Source of the DNA: Sphingomonas kyeonggiensis
GTDB lineage: Bacteria > Pseudomonadota > Alphaproteobacteria > Sphingomonadales > Sphingomonadaceae
Reading direction: 5' to 3'
Assembly (NCBI RefSeq): GCF_030812785.1
Contig: NZ_JAUSTJ010000003.1
Location: 1,240,001 to 1,304,000, forward strand
Length of the DNA stretch: 64,000 bases
The notes under the pieces were generated by a model. That model did no database searches, was not told where the DNA came from, and was given only the letters and a program-made list of their open reading frames with translations. The translations under genes were made by a program, and so were the position numbers. Of the stretch, positions 17,052-24,681 are shown piece by piece (positions within the stretch are counted from its first letter, which is position 1; each line of letters begins with the position of its first letter).

Positions 17052-17953
17052 CCACCATCGCCCTCACCGGCGGCACCGGCTTTGTCGGCACCCGCCTGAT
17101 CGCCCTAGCCCTCGAAGCCGGCCATCACGTCCGCGCCCTCACGCGCCGCCAACAGGCCGAGCGCGCGGGCATCACCTGGGTGCAGGGTGACCTGAACAAC
17201 ACCGCCGCCCTCGCCGAGCTGTGCGAAGGCGCCGACGCGGTCATCCATGTCGCCGGCGTGGTCAACGCCCCCGACAAGGCAGGCTTCGCCGCCGGCAATA
17301 TCGACGGCACCCGCAACATGCTCGACGCGGCGAAGGCAAAAGGTGTCGGCCGCTTCGTGCATGTCTCCTCGCTCGCCGCGCGCGAGCCCGATCTCTCCGC
17401 CTATGGCTGGTCCAAGGCCGAGGGCGACAAGCTGGTCATGGCCTCGGGCTTCGACTGGGCGATCGTCCGCCCGCCGGCGATCTACGGCCCTGGCGACCTC
17501 GAGATGCTCGAGCTGTTCCGGCTGGCGAAGAAGGGCCTCGCGCTCATGCCCCGCGGCGGGCGCATCTCGCTGATCGAGGTCGGCGATCTCGGCCGCCTGC
17601 TGCTCGCACTCGCCACCACCGATGGCTGCAACCAGATCCTCGACGCCGATGACGGCACCGAGAGTGGCTGGAGCCACAAGCAGTTCGCCCAGGCGATCGG
17701 CACCGCGCTCGGCAAGCGGGTCGCCAGCTTCGCGCTGCCGCGCATGCTGCTGATGGCCGGCGCGCATATGGACCGGCTGGTCCGCGGCAAGAACGCGAAG
17801 CTCACGCCGGACCGCGTCGCCTATTTCTGCCACGAGGACTGGGTGATCGATTCGAGCCGCCGGCCGCCCTCCAACCTGTGGAAGCCCCAGGTCGAAGCCG
17901 AAGCCGGCCTCGCCGCCACCGCAGCCTGGTATCGCCAGCAGGGGCTGCTCTGA
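17048..17953 (+). CDS. NAD(P)-dependent epimerase/dehydratase family protein
   Basis: 301 residues starting with GTG 17048 overlapping the proB stop. The Rossmann motif TGGTGFVGTRLIALA is N-terminal, with HVAGVVNAPDKAGF and an SxnY...K-like site (SAYGWSKAEGDKLV). This is the extended/atypical SDR family that includes complex I NDUFA9-like and NAD(P)H-binding proteins. Coupling to proB suggests joint expression rather than a role in proline synthesis. Substrate unknown. Confidence 0.85.
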   Translation: MTTIALTGGTGFVGTRLIALALEAGHHVRALTRRQQAERAGITWVQGDLNNTAALAELCEGADAVIHVAGVVNAPDKAGFAAGNIDGTRNMLDAAKAKGVGRFVHVSSLAAREPDLSAYGWSKAEGDKLVMASGFDWAIVRPPAIYGPGDLEMLELFRLAKKGLALMPRGGRISLIEVGDLGRLLLALATTDGCNQILDADDGTESGWSHKQFAQAIGTALGKRVASFALPRMLLMAGAHMDRLVRGKNAKLTPDRVAYFCHEDWVIDSSRRPPSNLWKPQVEAEAGLAATAAWYRQQGLL

Positions 17954-17958
17954 CGAAA

Positions 17959-17981
17959 AGCATCCTAAAATGAAGGATGCT
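17959..17981 (+). promoter_or_regulatory. Hairpin enclosing the start codon of the FkbH-like gene
   Basis: A perfect 8-base stem, AGCATCCT (17959-17966) with AGGATGCT (17974-17981), and loop AAAATGA. The ATG at 17977 and the adjacent AAGG are inside the 3' arm. In this frame TGA lies at 17971, so no earlier start is possible. The structure would hide the start from ribosomes unless translation from upstream opens it. Confidence 0.6.
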
Positions 17982-19509
17982 CAAGCTCATCATCTGGGAT
18001 CTCGACGATACGCTCTGGTCCGGCACGCTCGCCGATGGTGAGGCCGTGCAGCTCCATCGCCACCGCGCCGAACTGGTCCGCGCCTTCAACGCGCGCGGCG
18101 TCGTCTCCTCGATCTGCTCGAAGAACGACTTCGCCACCGCCGAGGCGAAGCTGCGCGAGTTGGGCCTGTGGGACGAATTCGTCTTCCCGCACATCGCCTT
18201 CACGCCCAAGCCCGAGGCGATCCGCGCGATCATCGCCGACATGCAGCTGCGCCCCGCCGACGTCCTGTTCGTCGACGACAATCCGGTGAACCTGCGCGAA
18301 GTCGCGCATGCGATCCCCGAGATCCAGCTGCTCGAGATCACCCTGTCCGACGCCGATGATCACCTCGCCGGCCTGCTCGCGCTCACGCCTCCGGGCAAGA
18401 GCCGGGTCGAACGCTACCGGATGCTGGAGCGCCGCAAGGCCGATCGCGCCGCCGTCCCCGCACTCTCGAACCACGCATTCCTGCGCACCTGCGGCATCCG
18501 CGCCAGCGCGCCGTACCTGATGGACAATCTCGATTTCGCCCCGCGCATCGCGGACCTGATCAACCGCTCGAACCAGCTCAACTACACTGGCTCGCGCGTC
18601 GAGCAGACCCGGCTGGAGGCCGATATCATCGACGTCGTCCGCTTCGACAGCTGGTCGATCTTCGCCTGGGACAGCTATGGCCGCCACGGCCTGGTCGGCT
18701 TCGTCATGGTCGACCGTGAGGCCAGGGCCTTCGTCCATTTCACATTCTCCTGCCGGATCATGCACATGGGCATCGAGGCTTATGCCCTGTCCAAGGTCCG
18801 CGAGAAATGGCCGGAGATCGAAACCGGCGCCTGGGATTTCGATCGCACCGACCCGGACTGGATCGCCGATGCCGATTTCCACGACCCTGAGGTCCGCGGC
18901 GCGATCCTCGCCGAGCAGGCCCCGCAGCTGATGGCCGAGCCTGCGGTGCGCATCATGTTCGATTGCCAGTCCGGCGGCATCGCGCATTACAGCCGCTTCC
19001 GCCCGGCGATCGAGTTCGATCACCACCCGCGCGTCTTCGCGATGCGGATGATGGACGAGGGCAGCTGGCGCGACCAGGATTTCCCGCCCTTCCTCGTCTA
19101 TGGCGCGGCGGTCGATTATCTCGACGGCCGCTGGGGCGAGCGCTGGCCGCTGGTCGATATCGGCCTCTACCAGACCTGCGTCGTCCGCACGCTGATCATG
19201 CTGATCGAGCAGGAGCGCCGCATGCTCGTCGTCCTGCCGCCCGAGGACGCGCCCGAGGACAAGTACCGTGCCGTCCACAACCTCACGTCCGAGCGCTGCC
19301 GTCGCCTCAATGCGATCTGGCGCAAGGCGGCGCGCGAGAATCCCGACCATGTCTGGGTGCTCGACGTGGCGGACATCGCCGGGCCGGACGAGATGTCCGA
19401 CGTCACCCATCTCCACGCCGGGCTGCTCCAGAAGATCGCCGGCCAGGTCGATTGCTGGATCGAGGCGGTCGCGCTGGGCAGCGGGGGCGAGGTGCGCGAC
19501 GCTGCCTAA
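17977..19509 (+). CDS. HAD-IIIC family phosphatase / FkbH-like protein
   Basis: 510 residues. The N-terminal HAD domain has the nucleophile motif WDLDDTLWSG (D8, D10, T12), the motif CSKNDFATAE and motif III FVDDNPVNLREV. A second part has INRSNQLNYTGSRV, typical of FkbH-like proteins that load a glyceryl unit onto an acyl carrier protein or process acyl-carrier-bound substrates, followed by a C-terminal domain resembling a SGNH-type or acetyltransferase fold (LDVADIAGPDEMSD, THLHAGLL). No NRPS or PKS gene is near; the closest carrier protein is the SPT-associated ACP 3.6 kb away. A hairpin covers the start codon. Confidence 0.82.
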   Translation: MLKLIIWDLDDTLWSGTLADGEAVQLHRHRAELVRAFNARGVVSSICSKNDFATAEAKLRELGLWDEFVFPHIAFTPKPEAIRAIIADMQLRPADVLFVDDNPVNLREVAHAIPEIQLLEITLSDADDHLAGLLALTPPGKSRVERYRMLERRKADRAAVPALSNHAFLRTCGIRASAPYLMDNLDFAPRIADLINRSNQLNYTGSRVEQTRLEADIIDVVRFDSWSIFAWDSYGRHGLVGFVMVDREARAFVHFTFSCRIMHMGIEAYALSKVREKWPEIETGAWDFDRTDPDWIADADFHDPEVRGAILAEQAPQLMAEPAVRIMFDCQSGGIAHYSRFRPAIEFDHHPRVFAMRMMDEGSWRDQDFPPFLVYGAAVDYLDGRWGERWPLVDIGLYQTCVVRTLIMLIEQERRMLVVLPPEDAPEDKYRAVHNLTSERCRRLNAIWRKAARENPDHVWVLDVADIAGPDEMSDVTHLHAGLLQKIAGQVDCWIEAVALGSGGEVRDAA

Positions 19510-19516
19510 CTCCAAC

Positions 19517-19600
19517 CGTCATCCCCGCGAAGGCGGGGATCCAGGGTAACAGAGTGCTGTCCCAGGTGACTCTGGATCCCCGCCTTCACGGGGATGACGG
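19517..19600. repeat. Paired inverted REP-like hairpins
   Basis: CGTCATCCCCGCGAAGGCGG and its inverted partner at 19572-19600, with a 27-base spacer. They lie between the convergent FkbH-like and Lrp genes. The same family with GGCGAAAGCC cores recurs at 59126-59207. Confidence 0.8.
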
Positions 19601-19619
19601 GTGAGAGGGGTAATGCGCC

Positions 19620-20108
19620 TCAAGGAATGATAATGCTCGTATCCGTCTTCACCCGGTCGAGGGCGATCAGCGAGCGATAGCTGGCGATGAACGGCTTCTC
19701 GGCGAACAGCTTCTTGGTCAGCGCCGAATAGGCGCGCATGTCCGAGGTGACGATCACCAGCATGAAGCTCACCCCGCCGGTGACGTAATAGCATTGCTGG
19801 ACCTCGGGCGTGTCGAGGAACATCCGGCGCGCCAGCTCCACCGTCGGCGCATGCTCGTTGATCAGCTGCACCTCGACGATCGAGGTGATGGTGAGTGGCA
19901 CCGCGTCGGGATCGACGATCGCCACGTTGCGCGCGATCACCCCCGATGCCTCCATCGCCGCGATCCGCCGCTGCACTGCCGCCGCCGACAGGTTCACCGC
20001 CTCGCCGATCCGGCGCTGGGGCATCTTGTTGTCCGCCTGGACGAGTCGGAGGATCGCCCAGTCGAAATCGTCGAGCGCCCGTGCGGATTTGTCGCGTTCC
20101 CTTGCCAT
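19620..20108 (-). CDS. Lrp/AsnC family transcriptional regulator
   Basis: 162 residues from ATG at 20108 (174 if ATG 20144 is used). The winged helix-turn-helix is N-terminal (LDDFDWAILRLVQADNKMPQ, then GEAVNLSAAAVQRRIAAME), followed by an AsnC ligand-binding (RAM) domain with the CYYVTGGVSFMLVIV strand. It probably senses an amino acid. It is divergent from the EamA-type exporter 89 bases away, a common arrangement in which Lrp controls amino acid efflux. Confidence 0.92.
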   Translation of the reverse strand: MARERDKSARALDDFDWAILRLVQADNKMPQRRIGEAVNLSAAAVQRRIAAMEASGVIARNVAIVDPDAVPLTITSIVEVQLINEHAPTVELARRMFLDTPEVQQCYYVTGGVSFMLVIVTSDMRAYSALTKKLFAEKPFIASYRSLIALDRVKTDTSIIIP

Positions 20109-20197
20109 GCAGCGAGTTTTTGTTGCATCGGGAGCATGAATCAAGAGCGCTCAGCCCGCACTCGCGATGATATTCCCCGCTTCAGAAGGGAATGCGC

Positions 20198-21184
20198 ATG
20201 CCGAACGAACGCGGATCACTGGTGCTGGGCGTGCTGTGCGGGGCCGCCGCCGGCGCGCTCTGGGGGCTGGTGTTCCTCGCCCCCGAACTGGCCCGCGCCT
20301 TCGGCCCGCTCGAGCTGACCATCGGCCGCTACCTTGCCTATGGCCTGATCTCTGCCGCCCTGATCGCCCCGCGCTGGCGCAGCTTGGCCGCGCAGCTGGG
20401 TGGGAGTGAGTGGCGCGCGCTCGCCTGGCTCGCGCTCTTGGGAAACACGCTTTACTACATCCTCCTCGCCAGCTCGGTGCAACTCGGCGGCGCCGCGATC
20501 ACCGCGCTGGTCATCGGCTTTCTCCCCGTCGTCGTGACCATCGTCGGCAGCCGTGCCAAGGATGCCGTGCCGCTCGCCCGGCTCGCGCCGTCGCTGCTGC
20601 TCTGCGTCGCCGGCGCGCTGTGCATCGGCTGGCAGGCGCTGTTCCTGCCCTCGGCCCGCCCGGTCACCGCCCAGCTCGCCGGCCTGCTCTGCGCGATCGG
20701 CGCGCTCGCCTCGTGGGGCGCCTATGCGGTGTACAACAACCATATGCTGGCGCGGGTGCGGACCGTGTCCTCGCACGACTGGAGCCTGCTGATCGGCATC
20801 GCCACGGGTGCGCAGAGCCTGGTGCTGATCCCGCTCGCGCTGCTGCTCGGCACGCGCGGCCATGGGGCAGGGGACTGGGCGCTGTTCGTCGCGGTCTCGG
20901 CTGGGGTGGCGGTGTTCGCCTCGATCGTCGGCAATGCGCTGTGGAACCGGATGAGCCGGCTGCTGCCGCTCACCCTGTCCGGCCAGATGATCACCTTCGA
21001 GACGCTGTTCGCCTTGCTCTACGCCTTCGCCTGGGAGCATCGCGGGCCGACGGCGCTGGAGGCGGCAGCGTTCGTGCTGGTGGTGGCGAGCGTCGTGACC
21101 TGCGTCGCGGCGCATCGGCGGCCCAATTCCCTCTCCCGCTTTCGCGGGAGAGGGAGGGAGACGCCGAAGGCGGCGAAAGGGTGA
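20198..21184 (+). CDS. DMT/EamA family transporter
   Basis: 328 residues from ATG 20198; AGAAGGG at 20184-20190 gives proper spacing to this ATG rather than ATG 20192. Ten hydrophobic segments in two EamA repeats, for example VLCGAAAGALWGLVFLAPEL and LIPLALLLGTRGHG. Likely exports a metabolite such as an amino acid; the divergent Lrp regulator supports this. The last 20 or so residues (RRPNSLSRFRGRGRETPKAA) are encoded by a REP-type hairpin repeat, so the natural C-terminus probably ended near residue 308 and was extended by repeat insertion. Confidence 0.87.
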   Translation: MPNERGSLVLGVLCGAAAGALWGLVFLAPELARAFGPLELTIGRYLAYGLISAALIAPRWRSLAAQLGGSEWRALAWLALLGNTLYYILLASSVQLGGAAITALVIGFLPVVVTIVGSRAKDAVPLARLAPSLLLCVAGALCIGWQALFLPSARPVTAQLAGLLCAIGALASWGAYAVYNNHMLARVRTVSSHDWSLLIGIATGAQSLVLIPLALLLGTRGHGAGDWALFVAVSAGVAVFASIVGNALWNRMSRLLPLTLSGQMITFETLFALLYAFAWEHRGPTALEAAAFVLVVASVVTCVAAHRRPNSLSRFRGRGRETPKAAKG

Positions 21185-21266
21185 GGGCCTGTACGGCGGG
21201 CTAGGTGCTCGCCGCCCCTACGGACCCTCACCCTGCCTCGCTGTGCTCGGCGTCCCTCTCCCGCAA
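21127..21266. repeat. REP-type element overlapping the EamA gene end
   Basis: CCCTCTCCCGC-TTTC-GCGGGAGAGGG hairpin at 21129-21155 followed by GGGTGAGGG; the inverted partner GACCCTCACCCTGCC to GTCCCTCTCCCGC runs to 21262. The first hairpin is read as the C-terminal codons of the transporter. Confidence 0.7.
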
Positions 21267-21281
21267 CAGCGGTAGAAGGAG

Positions 21282-22904
21282 TCAGCCGCCCACCAAGCTC
21301 CGCGCCACCGCCTCGGCGGTCTTGATCCCGTCGATCGCCGCGGACAGAATCCCGCCCGCATAGCCCGCGCCTTCACCCGCCGGGAACAGCTGCGCCACGT
21401 TCAGGCTCTGATGATCCTTCCCCCGGGTGATCCGCACCGGTGAGGAGGTGCGCGTCTCCACGCCTGTCATGATCGCGTCGGGATGGTCGTAGTTCGCGAT
21501 CTGCCGCCCGAATACCGGCAGCGCCTCGCGGAACGCCTCGATCACGAAGCCGGGCAGGCATTCCGAAAGGTCAGTCATCTTCACCCCCGGCTTGTACGAG
21601 GGGATGACTTCTCCCAGCGCGGTCGAGGCGCGGCCGGCGAGCAGGTCGCCCACCCGCTGTCCCGGCGCATGATAGTTGGAGCCGCCGGCGATATAGGCCA
21701 GGTCCTCCCAGTGCCGCTGCAGCTCGATGCCTGCCAGCGGTCCGCCCGGAAAATCCTTGGCCGGATCGATTGCGACGACGAGGCCCGAGTTCGCGTTGAA
21801 CTCGGCGCGCGAATATTGGCTCATCCCGTTGGTGACGACCCGGCCTTCCTCGCTGGTCGCCGCCACCACGCGCCCGCCCGGGCACATGCAGAAGCTGTAG
21901 ACGCTGCGTCCGTTCGAGGCGTGATGCACCAGGCTGTATGCCGCCGCGCCCAGGTCCGGATGGCCGGCGCAATTGCCGAAGCGCGCCCGGTCGATCCAGC
22001 TCTGCGGATGCTCGATCCGCACCCCGATCGCGAAGGGCTTGGCCTCCATGTGAACGCCGCGCCGGTGGAGCATCTCGAAGGTCGGCCGGGCGCTGTGGCC
22101 CACCGCCAGCACGACGTGATCCACCTCGAGGAAGCTGCCGTCCTGCAGGTGGAGCCCGCGCATCCGCTGGTTGCCGTCGGGGGTGCGTTCCAGCTCGATA
22201 TCGTCGACCCGGGTCTCCCAGCGATATTCGCCGCCCAGCGCCTCGATCGTGCGGCGCATGCTCTCCACCATGGTGACCAGGCGGAAGGTGCCGATATGCG
22301 GATGCGCTTCCCAGAGAATGTCGTCGGGCGCGCCGGCCTTGACGAACTCCTCCAGCACCTTTCGGCCGAGGAAGCGCGGGTCCTTCACCCGGCAATAGAG
22401 CTTGCCGTCGGAAAAGGTGCCGGCGCCGCCCTCGCCGAACTGGACGTTGCTGTCGGGATCGAGCTTGCCCTGGCGCCAGAGGCCCCAGGTGTCCTTGGTC
22501 CGCTGGCGCACCACCTTGCCGCGGTCGAGAATGATCGGCCGGAAGCCCATCTGCGCCAGGATCAGCCCGGCGAACAGCCCACAGGGGCCCGCGCCGATCA
22601 CTACCGGTCGCAGCCCGCTCCAGCCGTTCGGGGCCATCACCGGGAAGTTGTAGGTCATGTCCGGCGTCGGACGCAGGTCCTTGTCGCCCGGAAAGCGCAC
22701 CAGCACCGCCGCCTCGTCGGCCAGTTCCACGTCCACCGTGTAGACCAGCTGGATCGCATTGCGCCTGCGTGCGTCATTGCCCCGGCGATAGACCGAGTGG
22801 CTCTTCAGCTCGGCGGGCTCGATTCCCAGCCGTTTGACGATCGCTTCGGGCAGGGCCTCGGGCGAATGGTCGAGCGGCAGATAGAGTCCGGAGAGACGAA
22901 GCAT
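21282..22904 (-). CDS. FAD-dependent dehydrogenase (COG2509 type)
   Basis: 540 residues. An N-terminal domain of about 95 residues (SVYRRGNDARRRNAIQLVYT) precedes the dinucleotide-binding motif VVIGAGPCGLFAGLILAQMG and a second one, HVVLAVGHSARPTFEML. The C-terminal LFPAGEGAGYAGGILSAAID matches the FAD-binding end of this family. The family is widespread and poorly characterised. It stands alone and diverges from the acp-spt operon with 220 bases in between. Confidence 0.88.
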   Translation of the reverse strand: MLRLSGLYLPLDHSPEALPEAIVKRLGIEPAELKSHSVYRRGNDARRRNAIQLVYTVDVELADEAAVLVRFPGDKDLRPTPDMTYNFPVMAPNGWSGLRPVVIGAGPCGLFAGLILAQMGFRPIILDRGKVVRQRTKDTWGLWRQGKLDPDSNVQFGEGGAGTFSDGKLYCRVKDPRFLGRKVLEEFVKAGAPDDILWEAHPHIGTFRLVTMVESMRRTIEALGGEYRWETRVDDIELERTPDGNQRMRGLHLQDGSFLEVDHVVLAVGHSARPTFEMLHRRGVHMEAKPFAIGVRIEHPQSWIDRARFGNCAGHPDLGAAAYSLVHHASNGRSVYSFCMCPGGRVVAATSEEGRVVTNGMSQYSRAEFNANSGLVVAIDPAKDFPGGPLAGIELQRHWEDLAYIAGGSNYHAPGQRVGDLLAGRASTALGEVIPSYKPGVKMTDLSECLPGFVIEAFREALPVFGRQIANYDHPDAIMTGVETRTSSPVRITRGKDHQSLNVAQLFPAGEGAGYAGGILSAAIDGIKTAEAVARSLVGG

Positions 22905-23031
22905 CCCGGGCCTCTAGCGGGGAATGCCCCGCGCCTCAAATCCTCCGCTTGCAATGTAGGATTTTGTCTGCTTGCCTTCTCGCGGGCGGCCCTGCCGGCC
23001 CGGGTGGCGGGCGGCTGAAAACGCGTTTGGC

Positions 23032-23049
23032 GTGTACTTCGTGTACTTT
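23032..23049. promoter_or_regulatory. Tandem 9-base repeat in the acp-spt upstream region
   Basis: GTGTACTTC followed directly by GTGTACTTT, flanked on both sides by TTTGGCG (direct repeats). It lies 76 bases before the acp start in the 220-base divergent gap; a regulator site is possible. Confidence 0.35.
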
Positions 23050-23124
23050 GGCGCGCGCCGCAGGAACGGCCCGTTGTTGCCGCAATCGCTTGGCACTGGG
23101 TGACGATACCACTAGAGGGACCCC

Positions 23125-23367
23125 ATGACCGACCGCGCTTCCGTCTTCGAGACCGTCACCGCCCAGATCGAGCCCTTCAACAAGAAGGGCGTCGCGCTGA
23201 CCGACAGCACCACCTTCGCCGGGGATCTGGAGTGGGACAGCCTGACCGTGATGGATTTCGTCGCGGCGATCGAGGACGAGTTCGACATCATCATCACGAT
23301 GAACATGCAGGCCGAAATCGAGAATATCGGCCAGCTGGTCGATGCCGTGCAGAAGCTCAAGGGCTGA
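23125..23367 (+). CDS. Acyl carrier protein dedicated to sphingolipid synthesis
   Basis: 80 residues with the phosphopantetheine site WDSLTVMDF, Ser39. It is acidic and of typical ACP length. The ribosome site AGAGGGA precedes ATG. It lies six bases upstream of the serine palmitoyltransferase gene, the arrangement known in sphingomonads and Caulobacter, where this special ACP supplies the long acyl chain to SPT. It is distinct from the housekeeping FabF-linked ACP, which would sit beside fabG/fabF. Confidence 0.92.
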   Translation: MTDRASVFETVTAQIEPFNKKGVALTDSTTFAGDLEWDSLTVMDFVAAIEDEFDIIITMNMQAEIENIGQLVDAVQKLKG

Positions 23368-23373
23368 TTTGAC

Positions 23374-24636
23374 GTGACCGATGGCCTGAACACTGCCGAC
23401 GCGCTCCCCGCCAATCCGGCCGCGGTTGCGCCCGAAACCGACCTGATGTCGAAGTTCGACGCGCTCATCGGCGAGCGCGAGCGCCTGCTCGCCAGCGGCG
23501 TCACCGATCCCTATGCGGTGGTGATGGAGCAGGTGAAGTCGCCCACCGAGGCGGTGATCAAGGGGAAGGATACGATCCTCCTCGGCACCTACAACTATAT
23601 GGGCATGACCTTCGATCCGGACGTGATCCAGGCCGGCAAGGACGCGCTCGAGAAGTTCGGCTCCGGCACCAACGGCAGCCGGATGCTCAACGGTACCTTC
23701 CACGATCACATGGAAGTCGAGCAGGCGCTGCGCGACTTCTACGGCGTCACCGGCGCGATCGTCTTCTCGACCGGCTACATGGCCAATCTCGGCATGATCT
23801 CCACGCTCGTCGGCAAGGGCGAGTATGTCATCCTCGACGCCGACAGCCACGCCTCGATCTATGACGGCTGCAAGCAGGGCAATGCCGAGATCGTCCGCTT
23901 CCGCCACAACAGCGTCGAGGATCTCGACAAGCGCCTTGGCCGGCTACCCAAGGAAGCCGGCAAGCTCGTGGTGCTCGAGGGCGTCTATTCGATGCTCGGC
24001 GACATCGCCCCGCTGAAGGAAATGGTCGAGGTCGCCAAGAAGCACGGCGCAATGGTGCTGTCGGACGAAGCGCACTCGATGGGCTTTTTCGGCCCGAACG
24101 GCCGCGGCGTCTACGAAGAGCAGGGCCTCGAAGGCCAGGTCGACTTCGTCGTCGGCACCTTCTCCAAGTCGGTCGGCACCGTCGGCGGCTTCTGCGTGTC
24201 GAACCACCCGAAGTTCGAGGCGATCCGCCTGGCCTGCCGTCCGTACATCTTCACCGCCTCGCTGCCGCCCAGCGTCGTGGCGACCGCGGCGATGTCGATC
24301 CGCAAGCTGATGCACGCGCACAACAAGCGCGCGCATCTCTGGGAAAATGCCCGCACGCTGCATGCCGGCCTCAAGGAAATGGGCTTCAAGCTCGGCACCG
24401 AGAACCCGGACTCTGCGATCATCGCGGTGATCCTCGAGGATCAGGTCCAGGGCGCGATGATGTGGCAGGCGCTGCTCGAGGGCGGCCTCTATGTGAACCT
24501 CGCCCGTCCGCCGGCGACGCCGGCCGGCACCTTCCTGCTGCGCTGCTCGCTCTGCGCCGAGCACACCGCCGAGCAGATCCAGCGCGTGCTGGGCATGTTC
24601 AAGGCGGCGGGCCAGGCCGTGGGCGTTATCGGCTGA
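23374..24636 (+). CDS. spt: Serine palmitoyltransferase (first step of sphingolipid synthesis)
   Basis: 420 residues from GTG 23374. A PLP-dependent alpha-oxoamine synthase that condenses L-serine with an acyl thioester to give 3-ketodihydrosphingosine. Active-site residues can be counted in the sequence: H159 (DADSH), D231 and H234 (SDEAHSMG) and the PLP lysine K265 (GTFSKSVGTVGG), identical in number to Sphingomonas paucimobilis SPT, whose length is also 420. It is soluble, as in that enzyme. Coupled to the upstream acp. The downstream histidine kinase starts 45 bases after its stop. Confidence 0.96.
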   Translation: MTDGLNTADALPANPAAVAPETDLMSKFDALIGERERLLASGVTDPYAVVMEQVKSPTEAVIKGKDTILLGTYNYMGMTFDPDVIQAGKDALEKFGSGTNGSRMLNGTFHDHMEVEQALRDFYGVTGAIVFSTGYMANLGMISTLVGKGEYVILDADSHASIYDGCKQGNAEIVRFRHNSVEDLDKRLGRLPKEAGKLVVLEGVYSMLGDIAPLKEMVEVAKKHGAMVLSDEAHSMGFFGPNGRGVYEEQGLEGQVDFVVGTFSKSVGTVGGFCVSNHPKFEAIRLACRPYIFTASLPPSVVATAAMSIRKLMHAHNKRAHLWENARTLHAGLKEMGFKLGTENPDSAIIAVILEDQVQGAMMWQALLEGGLYVNLARPPATPAGTFLLRCSLCAEHTAEQIQRVLGMFKAAGQAVGVIG

Positions 24637-24681
24637 GGACTCTTTCCTGTGCGCCCGGGCTCGACTAAAAACGATCCCGTA

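Noticed and set aside
17977..24636. A polyketide or peptide synthesis cluster suggested by an FkbH-like protein plus an ACP
   Set aside because: No synthase, adenylation or thioesterase gene is present; the ACP belongs to serine palmitoyltransferase.
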